A stretch of 5,103 nt of DNA from Candidatus Bathyarchaeum sp. (GTDB lineage: Archaea; Thermoproteota; Bathyarchaeia; Bathyarchaeales; Bathyarchaeaceae), in NCBI GenBank assembly GCA_004376385.1, contig SOJY01000128.1, positions 1 through 5,103 of the forward strand, written 5' to 3'. Shown here one piece after another: positions 1-5,103 of this stretch (the first letter of the stretch is position 1; each line of letters starts with the position of its first letter). The notes beneath the pieces were generated by a model, which did no database searches, had not been told where the DNA came from, and was given only the letters and a program-made list of their open reading frames with translations. The translations under genes were made by a program, and so were the position numbers.

Positions 1-39
1 ACCTACTATTTCTGTGGCGAATACTGCAAGCGTGCTTTT
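1..39 (+). other. Partial YHS/TRASH-like metal-binding finger fused to the phosphorylase
   Basis: The 13 in-frame codons before the TTG at 40 read TYYFCGEYCKRAF. YHS and TRASH domains typically end with an aromatic pair followed by F-C-x3-C-x3-F (consensus like YYFCSEGCKxxF), and this peptide matches, with Cys at codons 13-15 and 25-27. The first Cys pair of the domain (usually D-P-V-C-G-M-like) would lie outside the window. The finger runs straight into LRGKRIAYF, the first strand of the phosphorylase, without a stop. Such domains bind metal ions in heavy-metal ATPases and archaeal metal regulators; a role on a phosphorylase is unknown to me. Only half the domain is visible, so the assignment is moderate. 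Confidence 0.55.
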
Positions 40-1692
40 TTGCGGGGTAAAAGAATAGCGTATTTTTGTATGGAAATCGGGTTGAACAATGATTTTCACA
101 CCTACAGCGGAGGTTTAGGCGTGCTGGCTGGTGACATGATAAAGTCCAGCGCTGACCTTAAGATTCCGCTGGTGGGGGTTACTCTTGTCAGCAGTAAAGG
201 ATACTTGAGACAGGAGATTAAGAACGGAAAACAGATTGAACATCCGGACGATTGGACGCCCTCCTCTTTTATGAATGAGTTGCCAAACCAAGTCGAGCTT
301 AAGATACAGAATCGAACAGTCAAAGTGAAAGCTTGGCTTTATGATTACCAGAGTCCTACTGGTGGTTTGGTTCCTGTTCTCTTTCTTGACACAGATGTTG
401 AGGGCAACTCTCCAGAGGATAAAGAGATCACTTCTTTCCTGTATGGTGGCGACAGGGATTACCGGTTGAAGCAGGAGATTGTCTTGGGGATTGGCGGCGT
501 GAAAATGCTTGAAGCCGCAGGCTTTAAGATCGGAAAGTATCACATGAACGAAGGTCACTCTTGCCTCCTCACGTTGGAGTTGCTGAGAAACCACAATATG
601 GAACTGGATAACGTAAGAGACCTTTGCATCTTTACTACTCATACTCCTGTGGAGGCGGGTCACGACAAATTCTCCTATGATCGTGTCCAAGACCTGTTGG
701 GTGAAATAATTCCTCTAGAAACCATGAAGGAGCTTGGGGGAGCCGATCAACTGAATATGACCCGTCTGGCACTGAACACCAGCAAGTATGTGAACGGGGT
801 AGCAAAAAGGCACAAAGAGTTTTCGTTGACTCTATTTCCGGGCTATAACATCTCAGCCATAACCAATGGGGTTCACTCCTTTACGTGGACTTGTGAATGT
901 TTCAGAAGGCTTTATGACAAATATTTGCCGGGATGGGCAAACGAACCTGAATTGCTGGTCCGAGTTGACAGCATCCCAGACGAGGAGATTTGGCGTGCCC
1001 ACATAGAAGCGAAAGAAAATCTCATACGTTATGTCCGTGAACTGTCTGGTGTCCAGTTTGATCCTAATGTGCTTACGTTGGGTTTTGCGCGCAGATTCAC
1101 TGGCTACAAGAGAGCAACTCTGTTGTTTTCGAACCTGAAAAGGCTTGAAGAAATCAACAGGGTGGGTAAGATTCAGGTGGTCTATGCGGGCAAGGCTCAT
1201 CCGCGGGACTGGATGGGGAAACGGTTAATCGAAGAGATTCATGAAATGAAAGCGAATCTGAAGGACGTAATGGAAATTGTGTATTTGGAGAATTATGATC
1301 TTCAGATGGCATCTAAGCTAACTTCTGGCGTGGACGTCTGGTTGAATACTCCTATCCCGCCTTTTGAAGCGTCTGGCACAAGCGGGATGAAGGCGGCGCA
1401 TAATGGGGTGATAAACTTTAGTGTCTTGGATGGCTGGTGGGTGGAGGGCTGTATTGAGGGTGTCACGGGTTGGGCTATTGGTCCTTCACCAAAAGAAAAC
1501 TTGGAAGAAGCTGAAAGAAGACGCAGAGAGATTACACAATTGTACGACAAACTGGAGTATCTGATTATTCCCACATTCTACAAGAATAGGGATGATTGGA
1601 TACGGCTGATGGAGAATTCGATTGGAAAGGTTGCATACTACTTTAACAGTCACAGGATGATGCGGAGATACGCTTCGGAAGCTTACTTGTAG
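1..1692 (+). CDS. glgP: Alpha-glucan (glycogen/maltodextrin) phosphorylase, GT35 family, 5'-partial
   Basis: The enzyme cleaves alpha-1,4-glucans with phosphate, releasing glucose-1-phosphate in the cytoplasm, and uses pyridoxal phosphate (PLP). Numbering from the TTG at 40, GT35 motifs appear in order: YSGGLGVLAGD (22-32), HMNEGHS (168-174), THTPVEAGHDKF (200-211), ITNGVH (274-279), FARRFTGYKRA (349-359), AGKAHPRD (383-390), and the PLP-site segment EASGTSGMK, whose Lys451 should carry PLP. The C terminus (through RRYASEAYL) looks complete. It is the short form and lacks the extra N-terminal domain of long bacterial and actinobacterial members. The frame stays open from 40 back to position 1, and no ribosome-binding site precedes the TTG at 40, so the true start is probably left of the window. 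The upstream codons encode TYYFCGEYCKRAF, resembling the end of a YHS/TRASH metal-binding finger. The family call is firm; the preference for glycogen or maltodextrin cannot be read from the sequence. A T-rich tract follows, so it is probably not co-transcribed with hcp. Confidence 0.93.
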   Translation, partial: TYYFCGEYCKRAFLRGKRIAYFCMEIGLNNDFHTYSGGLGVLAGDMIKSSADLKIPLVGVTLVSSKGYLRQEIKNGKQIEHPDDWTPSSFMNELPNQVELKIQNRTVKVKAWLYDYQSPTGGLVPVLFLDTDVEGNSPEDKEITSFLYGGDRDYRLKQEIVLGIGGVKMLEAAGFKIGKYHMNEGHSCLLTLELLRNHNMELDNVRDLCIFTTHTPVEAGHDKFSYDRVQDLLGEIIPLETMKELGGADQLNMTRLALNTSKYVNGVAKRHKEFSLTLFPGYNISAITNGVHSFTWTCECFRRLYDKYLPGWANEPELLVRVDSIPDEEIWRAHIEAKENLIRYVRELSGVQFDPNVLTLGFARRFTGYKRATLLFSNLKRLEEINRVGKIQVVYAGKAHPRDWMGKRLIEEIHEMKANLKDVMEIVYLENYDLQMASKLTSGVDVWLNTPIPPFEASGTSGMKAAHNGVINFSVLDGWWVEGCIEGVTGWAIGPSPKENLEEAERRRREITQLYDKLEYLIIPTFYKNRDDWIRLMENSIGKVAYYFNSHRMMRRYASEAYL

Positions 1693-1694
1693 CT

Positions 1695-1732
1695 GTTTTT
1701 GGAGTTTTTGTTTTGTGTATTTGTTTCTTTCT
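1695..1732 (+). terminator. T-rich tract, probable archaeal transcription terminator of the phosphorylase gene
   Basis: Directly after the stop codon the non-template strand carries TTTTT at 1696-1700 and 1705-1709, TTTT at 1711-1714, and further T runs to 1730, with no convincing stem-loop. Archaeal RNA polymerase commonly terminates at consecutive T runs without a hairpin. Its position, just before a promoter-like region for hcp, supports the call. Confidence 0.5.
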
Positions 1733-1743
1733 GTGACCAATGA

Positions 1744-1752
1744 GTTTATATG
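1744..1752 (+). promoter_or_regulatory. TATA-like box, candidate archaeal promoter of hcp
   Basis: GTTTATATG resembles an archaeal TATA box. Transcription would start about 25 nt downstream, near 1772-1778, leaving a leader of roughly 30-35 nt before the hcp ATG at 1808, a sensible length. No bacterial -35/-10 pair is evident. The BRE-like purine stretch expected just upstream is weak. The box overlaps the first of three ATGAA elements that could be regulator-binding sites. Confidence 0.4.
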
Positions 1753-1784
1753 AAGGATAATACATATGAAGTCTAATTCATGAA
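1748..1784 (+). promoter_or_regulatory. Repeated ATATGAAG elements plus TTCATGAA palindrome, candidate operator of hcp
   Basis: The octamer ATATGAAG occurs at 1748-1755 and again at 1764-1771, 16 bp apart. It is followed at 1777-1784 by the perfect 8-bp palindrome TTCATGAA. All three share ATGAA, and together they span the TATA-like box and the expected transcription start, where a repressor would block initiation. The ArsR-type regulator encoded just downstream is the obvious candidate to bind. The repeats are seen directly; operator function is inference, and short AT-rich repeats can arise by chance. Confidence 0.3.
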
Positions 1785-1792
1785 AATGTTAT

Positions 1793-1801
1793 GGATGTGA
1801 T
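1793..1801 (+). promoter_or_regulatory. Ribosome-binding site of hcp
   Basis: GGATGTGAT differs by one base from the archaeal anti-16S consensus GGAGGTGAT and ends 6 nt before the ATG at 1808. It fixes the hcp start: the upstream frame meets a TGA at 1781-1783 with no other ATG, GTG or TTG in between. Confidence 0.65.
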
Positions 1802-1807
1802 AAAATA

Positions 1808-3448
1808 ATGAGCGAAATACAAATGTTCTGTTTCCAATGTGAACAGGCAGCTGAAGGAAAAAATTGCACAAAAATTGGTGTTTGCGGAAAAAGTCCCGAA
1901 GTTGCAACCCTACAAGACCTGCTAATCTATACATTACAAGGTCTTTCACAAGTAGCCATAGAAGCTAAAAAACATGAAATAACCGATGAAGAAACAGACA
2001 TATTCACATGTAAAGCACTCTTCTCCACCCTCACAAACGTAAACTTTGACCTAATCCGATTCGTAGACCTAATCAAAAAAACTGTGGAACTACGCGACTA
2101 TTTACGAGAGAAGGTTGAAAATGCTGGAGGAACCATAAAGTCTGCTGGTCCCGTAAGCTTTGTTCCAAAGAACACAGTCACGGAACTGGTTGAGCAGGGC
2201 AGATTGGTGGGCATCAAATCCGATCCCAATTTGGACCCAGACCTGCTTTCTCTTCAACAGCTTCTAATCTATGGAATTAAAGGTGTAGCAGCATATGCCG
2301 ATCACGCTTACATTCTTGGACAAAAAGACCCCAAGGTATTCAGTTTCATCTATGAAGGTCTTGCAGCTACTCTTGACGAATCTCTTACTGCAAATGACCT
2401 CGTTGGATTAGTTTTGAAATGTGGAGAAATAAACTTCCGTGCCATGGAGCTTCTAGATGCAGGAAACACGGGAACCTATGGTCATCCAGTGCCAACTAAA
2501 GTTCCTCTTGGCGCAAAGAAAGGCAAAGCAATTCTCGTTTCTGGGCATGACCTCAAAGATTTAGAGGCGGTTCTCAAACAGAGCGAAGGCAAAGGAATCT
2601 ACGTTTATACCCACGGAGAAATGCTACCCACGCACGGCTATCCTGAACTAAAAAAGTACTCGCACTTCTATGGTCACTACGGAACTGCGTGGCAAAACCA
2701 GCAAAAAGAATTCAAAGTTTTTCCAGGAGCAATCCTAATGACAACAAACTGCATTCAAAAGCCCCTAGAAAACTATGAGGGCAACATCTTCACTACGGGT
2801 CTCGTTGGATGGCCAGGCGTAGCCCACATTGCTGATAAGGATTTCACTCCAGTAATCGAGAAAGCGTTGGAGATGCCGGGATTCCAAGAAGACACAGACG
2901 GAAAAAGTGTGATGGTTGGGTTCGCCCGAAATGCTATCCTGAGTGTGGCTGACAAAATTGTTGCGGCAGTAAAAAACAAGGATCTTCGGCATATTCTTCT
3001 GGTTGGCGGTTGTGACGGCGCAAAACCTGGAAGAAACTACTACACTGAATTGGTTGAGAAGGCTCCTAAGGATACGATCATTCTTACTTTGGCGTGCGGA
3101 AAGTTCAGGTTTTTCGACAAAGATTTGGGTACACTCGGCGAGTTGCCTAGGCTTCTTGATGTGGGGCAATGCAATGACGCTTACTCTGCAATAAAGGTGG
3201 CTTTGGCGCTGTCAGACGTGTTTGGCGTAGGCGTTAACGATCTTCCTTTATCGATAGTGCTATCGTGGTATGAACAGAAAGCTGTATCTATACTGCTGAC
3301 ACTACTACATTTGGGAATCAAGAATATCCGTCTGGGACCCACTTTACCCGCCTTCATTACACCTAACATACTCGATGTTCTGGTGAAAAACTTCAATATT
3401 ATGCCAATAACTTCAGCAGAGGAAGACCTTAAAGCAATACTAGGATAA
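1808..3448 (+). CDS. hcp: Hybrid cluster protein / hydroxylamine reductase (NO-detoxifying), class I type
   Basis: Hcp is a cytoplasmic Fe-S protein of anaerobes. It reduces hydroxylamine to ammonia in vitro and is now mainly regarded as a nitric oxide reductase that protects against nitrosative stress. The N-terminal cluster motif is C8-x2-C11-x8-C20-x5-C26, close to the Met start as expected. All ligands of the hybrid 4Fe-2O-2S cluster can be placed: H247 (SGHDLKDL), E271 (THGEMLPTHGYP), C315 (MTTNC), C402 (VGGCDGAKPGRNYY, the persulfide Cys position), C430 (LACGKF), C455 (GQCNDAY), E489 and K491 (SWYEQKA). At 546 aa it matches class I length (about 550) and is too long for class III forms, which lack a helical bundle. 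The gene looks intact and functional. It probably heads an operon with the ArsR-type regulator 20 nt downstream. Base composition shifts along the gene: G is scarce in the 5' third and common in the 3' third. Confidence 0.97.
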   Translation: MSEIQMFCFQCEQAAEGKNCTKIGVCGKSPEVATLQDLLIYTLQGLSQVAIEAKKHEITDEETDIFTCKALFSTLTNVNFDLIRFVDLIKKTVELRDYLREKVENAGGTIKSAGPVSFVPKNTVTELVEQGRLVGIKSDPNLDPDLLSLQQLLIYGIKGVAAYADHAYILGQKDPKVFSFIYEGLAATLDESLTANDLVGLVLKCGEINFRAMELLDAGNTGTYGHPVPTKVPLGAKKGKAILVSGHDLKDLEAVLKQSEGKGIYVYTHGEMLPTHGYPELKKYSHFYGHYGTAWQNQQKEFKVFPGAILMTTNCIQKPLENYEGNIFTTGLVGWPGVAHIADKDFTPVIEKALEMPGFQEDTDGKSVMVGFARNAILSVADKIVAAVKNKDLRHILLVGGCDGAKPGRNYYTELVEKAPKDTIILTLACGKFRFFDKDLGTLGELPRLLDVGQCNDAYSAIKVALALSDVFGVGVNDLPLSIVLSWYEQKAVSILLTLLHLGIKNIRLGPTLPAFITPNILDVLVKNFNIMPITSAEEDLKAILG

Positions 3449-3468
3449 AAAAAAGACGTGTAATAGTC

Positions 3469-3789
3469 ATGAAGAAAGGGTTAAGCGAAACCTGCTACAG
3501 GTTCTTCGTAAATCTGGCAAATCCTACACGGTTAGCTACGCTGGAGCAGTTGATGAAAAAGCCGATGAGCGTAAACGAACTCGCTGAGTCACTTGGGCAG
3601 GAACAGAGCATGGTTTCGCATAACCTTAAACCCCTCCTTGAATGCAATTTTGTTTACATTGAACGCGATGGAAAGAAGCGCATCTATTTTGCGAATAAAG
3701 AAACAATCGGTGCACTACTCAAGGTAGTTGAGAATCATGCCCAGAACTTCTGTCCAACAGGCGGAAAGTGTCACCTAAAAGAGAGCTAA
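3469..3789 (+). CDS. ArsR-type winged-helix transcriptional regulator with Cys-rich C-terminal tail
   Basis: This 106-aa protein has the ArsR/SmtB layout: helix 1-2 with LANPTRLATLEQL (16-28), a helix-turn-helix with SVNELAESLGQEQSMVSHNLKPLLE (34-58, in which VSHNLKPL is the DNA-reading helix), then a beta wing around ERDGKKRIYF (65-74) and a C-terminal dimerisation helix. The classical arsenic/cadmium Cys pair at the start of the recognition helix (ELCVCD in ArsR) is absent, so it is not a typical alpha-3 arsenic sensor. It has C9, C59 and a tail motif FCPTGGKCH giving C95, C101 and H102, a possible redox, NO, metal or Fe-S sensing site. The ATG lies 20 nt after the hcp stop with a weak ribosome-binding site (GACGTG, 3455-3460), which suggests co-transcription and control of hcp, possibly autoregulation. 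The family is secure; the ligand is unknown. Confidence 0.85.
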   Translation: MKKGLSETCYRFFVNLANPTRLATLEQLMKKPMSVNELAESLGQEQSMVSHNLKPLLECNFVYIERDGKKRIYFANKETIGALLKVVENHAQNFCPTGGKCHLKES

Positions 3790-3818
3790 TGTTTGGTAAT
3801 TTGCGCGTTTGTTTGGAT

Positions 3819-3829
3819 GGAGATGTGAG
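3819..3829 (+). promoter_or_regulatory. Ribosome-binding site of the cupin gene
   Basis: GGAGATGTGAG precedes the ATG at 3835 with a 5-nt spacer and resembles GGAGGTGA with an inserted base. An in-frame TGA at 3826-3828 rules out any earlier start. No clear TATA-like box lies in the 45-nt gap after the regulator gene, which favours read-through transcription from the hcp promoter. Confidence 0.5.
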
Positions 3830-3834
3830 AATTC

Positions 3835-4179
3835 ATGAAAGAAAACGAAAAACAGGATGTTGAGGCTGTTTCTGCCCAGCCAGTAAGGCTTGTTGATTTG
3901 ATCGATTATCAGGAGGGGTCGGTGGTCAGTCGAACAATAGTTGACAAAGAGGCTGGAACTGTAACCTTGTTCGCTTTTGATGAGGGTCAGGGATTGAGTG
4001 AGCATACGGCGCCCTTCGACGCTTTAGTTTACACATTGGATGGCGAAGTTGAAGTGACCATATCTGGCAAAGCGGTTCAGCTAAAGAAGGGAGAAATGGT
4101 GATAATGCCCGCCAATAAGCCCCACGCGCTGAAGGCAATTAAACGGGTTAAGATGCTTCTTACTATGATAAGGTCATAA
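3835..4179 (+). CDS. Small single-domain cupin protein, function unknown
   Basis: The 114-aa product is a single cupin beta-barrel. Residues 51-70 (GQGLSEHTAPFDALVYTLDG) are cupin motif 1, but the usual HxH...E set is reduced to H57 only: A59 replaces the second His, and no Glu sits at the expected place. Motif 2 is GEMVIMPANKPHAL (86-99) with H97. The LSEHTAPFDA signature belongs to a common group of small prokaryotic cupins of unassigned function. With only two of the usual metal ligands evident, it may bind metal weakly or act as a binding protein rather than an enzyme. There is no signal peptide or membrane segment, so it is cytoplasmic. The first 15 or so residues are polar and probably disordered. 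It follows the ArsR-type gene by 45 nt on the same strand and may be the last gene of the hcp cluster. The cupin fold is secure; its role is not. Confidence 0.85.
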   Translation: MKENEKQDVEAVSAQPVRLVDLIDYQEGSVVSRTIVDKEAGTVTLFAFDEGQGLSEHTAPFDALVYTLDGEVEVTISGKAVQLKKGEMVIMPANKPHALKAIKRVKMLLTMIRS

Positions 4180-4274
4180 ATGCACTTTGCTGCAGTAGTT
4201 TATTTAGCGGACATTTCCTATATTCGCCTAAGAGTCAGTTTCATAAACATTCTGCGATAGTATTATCAGAAGTG

Positions 4275-4508
4275 TTAGGGGACTACTTCAACGTTCTTTA
4301 TTTCTGGTACTCGTTTCTTTATGCAGTTTACGACGCCCCATTGTAGAGTCATAGCTGACATTGGGCATCCATTGCATGCGCCCTTCAGTTTCACTTTTGC
4401 GACTCCATTCTCTACGTCTACAAGTTCTATGTCTCCGCCGTCCGCCTGCAACTGAGGTCTAACTTCTTCAATGCATTGTGCTACCTGTTCTTTGATTGTC
4501 TTTGCCAT
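4275..4508 (-). CDS. NifU C-terminal domain-like Fe-S cluster carrier/scaffold protein
   Basis: A 77-aa stand-alone NifU C-terminal (Nfu-type) domain. Visible motifs are RPQLQADGGDIELV (17-30) and GACNGCPMSAMTL (43-55); the C45-x2-C48 pair would bridge a 4Fe-4S cluster between two subunits. Nfu domains receive assembled clusters and pass them to apoproteins in the cytoplasm. The length matches minimal archaeal Nfu proteins. I chose ATG at 4508 rather than the in-frame TTG at 4529: the protein then begins MAKTIKEQV, typical of the family, and AGGGTAAT lies just upstream of the ATG. The residues added by the TTG start (LVRVIS) match nothing in the family. C12 and C62 are additional cysteines. 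The gene lies downstream of the permease gene on the same strand across a 55-nt gap with its own TATA-like box, and converges on the cupin gene. Confidence 0.9.
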   Translation of the reverse strand: MAKTIKEQVAQCIEEVRPQLQADGGDIELVDVENGVAKVKLKGACNGCPMSAMTLQWGVVNCIKKRVPEIKNVEVVP

Positions 4509-4542
4509 GGAAATTACCCTAACTAACAAGTGACGGCTGAAT

Positions 4543-4551
4543 CTAATAAAG
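4543..4551 (-). promoter_or_regulatory. TATA-like box upstream of the NifU-like gene
   Basis: Read on the minus strand this is CTTTATTAG, an AT-rich TATA-like element. Initiation about 25 nt downstream would fall near 4520, leaving a leader of roughly 10 nt before the ATG at 4508. It lies in the short gap after the permease stop, so the gene may have its own promoter rather than depending on read-through. Confidence 0.33.
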
Positions 4552-4563
4552 ATGATGTGTTAA

Positions 4564-5103
4564 TTAGAGCCTCTTTAGAGCTATTCTGTATGCTACTGTT
4601 CCTAAGCTGAACAAGATCAGACCCGAAACGGTTAGGTAAAGTAGTTCTGGTATCACAGCATCAAAAGGCAAGTTTCTTGTCATTATAGCCTTCATGGCAT
4701 CGACTAGTTTTGTGAATGGAAGAGCTTTGCCGAATGCTTGAGCCGCTTCTGGCATCATTTCGAGAGGAAAGAATACTCCAATGAAGAACTGGAGCGGAAC
4801 ACTGATTACAACTGCGATCGAGTTGGCAGCTTCCTCATTCTTTGCAACTGAAGAAATTATCAGTCCAATTCCAATCGCCGAAAGCGACCCCAAAAAGATT
4901 GCTAAGATGATTACTGGTATATTCCAGTAGAGATTCACTTGGAAGAGAAGAACGCCGCTCACAAGCATGATGAATGCAGACATGTAAACTAGTGCCAAGT
5001 TTGAGATGAGCTTTCCCAGTAGAACAATCGTGGGAGAAACGGGGGCTATTACCATTCGCTGAAAAGTTCCTCTGGTGCGCTCGGTTGCGATTGTCATGGA
5101 GGC
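4564..5103 (-). CDS. ABC-2 type transporter permease, C-terminal part (N terminus outside window)
   Basis: This is the membrane subunit of an ABC exporter (ABC-2/DrrB-like family), which pairs with a separate ATPase to export drugs, lipids or polysaccharides. The visible part begins with the cytoplasmic segment ASMTIATERTRGTFQRM and a V-x-P turn (IAPVSP), which in this family precedes the third membrane helix. Counting from the Met encoded at 5097, hydrophobic segments lie at about 29-52, 60-83, 92-112 (followed by FFPLEMMP) and 149-171, with the conserved LPFTKLVDAMKAIM (126-139) between the last two. That is the C-terminal four of the usual six helices. The frame is open to the right edge, and Met at 5097 sits inside a conserved segment, so it is not the true start; about 70-200 residues are missing. 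The substrate cannot be inferred. A partner ATPase gene is expected further upstream on the minus strand, outside the window. Confidence 0.88.
   Translation of the reverse strand, partial: ASMTIATERTRGTFQRMVIAPVSPTIVLLGKLISNLALVYMSAFIMLVSGVLLFQVNLYWNIPVIILAIFLGSLSAIGIGLIISSVAKNEEAANSIAVVISVPLQFFIGVFFPLEMMPEAAQAFGKALPFTKLVDAMKAIMTRNLPFDAVIPELLYLTVSGLILFSLGTVAYRIALKRL

Noticed and set aside
115..690. A 191-aa open frame on the minus strand inside the phosphorylase gene
   Set aside because: It lies entirely opposite a gene with clear family motifs, has no recognisable domain, and its composition is that of a shadow frame.
40..1692. Phosphorylase start at the TTG at position 40
   Set aside because: No ribosome-binding site precedes it, the frame is open to the window edge, and the upstream codons encode a recognisable YHS-like peptide.
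1740..1800. Very short open frames (for example ATG at 1740 and at 1780) in the hcp leader that could be regulatory upstream peptides
   Set aside because: They are six codons long, none has its own good ribosome-binding site, and the 1740 one lies upstream of the expected transcription start.
2765..3169. A 134-aa minus-strand open frame inside hcp
   Set aside because: It is opposite the conserved hybrid-cluster ligand region, shows no domain, and has no promoter or ribosome-binding support.
3469..3789. Calling the regulator an arsenic sensor (ArsR proper)
   Set aside because: The Cys pair that binds arsenic is missing from the recognition helix, and no arsenic-resistance gene is nearby.
4180..4274. 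Possible bidirectional terminator between the convergent cupin and NifU-like genes
   Set aside because: I found no convincing stem-loop and only short, interrupted T runs on either strand; termination probably occurs here but no site can be named.
4509..4529. TTG start for the NifU-like protein, seven residues longer
   Set aside because: The ATG at 4508 gives a typical family N terminus and has a ribosome-binding-like AGGGTAAT just upstream; the extra residues look like untranslated leader.
4564..5097. Permease as a complete 177-aa gene starting at 5097
   Set aside because: The Met lies inside a conserved cytoplasmic segment, two more in-frame codons (Ala-Ser) reach the edge, and the first membrane helices of the family are missing.

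Overview
This 5.1 kb window looks like a piece of an anaerobic archaeal genome. Three things point that way: TATA-box-like sequences sit upstream of genes where bacterial -35/-10 pairs are not evident, ribosome-binding sites resemble the archaeal GGAGGTGAT type, and a T-rich tract rather than a stem-loop follows the first gene. The gene set (short GT35 alpha-glucan phosphorylase, hybrid cluster protein, small ArsR-type regulator, stand-alone NifU C-terminal domain) fits anaerobic archaea, for example a Bathyarchaeia-like lineage. The lineage is a guess; archaeal origin is fairly likely but not proven.

Layout. On the + strand: (1) 1-1692, the 3' part of an alpha-glucan phosphorylase gene. Its frame is open to the left edge and carries an upstream peptide resembling the end of a YHS/TRASH metal-binding finger. 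(2) 1693-1807, an intergenic region with a T-rich probable terminator, then a TATA-like box, repeated ATGAA elements and a good ribosome-binding site. (3) 1808-3448, hcp, a complete class I-type hybrid cluster protein. (4) 3469-3789, a 106-aa winged-helix regulator of the ArsR type, 20 nt after hcp. (5) 3835-4179, a small single-domain cupin. On the - strand, convergent with these: (6) 4275-4508, a 77-aa NifU-like Fe-S carrier, and (7) 4564-5103, the C-terminal part of an ABC-2 type exporter permease that runs off the right edge.

How they fit together. The phosphorylase mobilises storage glucan to glucose-1-phosphate and looks transcriptionally separate from the rest. hcp, the regulator and probably the cupin form a co-directional cluster. 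Hcp detoxifies nitric oxide or hydroxylamine, and the regulator lacks the classical ArsR metal site but has a Cys-rich C-terminal tail (C95, C101, H102). The most attractive reading is a small nitrosative/redox-stress operon with its own sensor. The NifU-like protein on the opposite strand could supply Fe-S clusters, but that link rests on proximity only.

The two best leads are the apparent YHS-finger/phosphorylase fusion at the left edge and the Cys-tailed ArsR-type regulator paired with Hcp. I saw no mobile elements, CRISPR arrays, tRNA or rRNA genes. No gene-free stretch exceeds about 115 bases.
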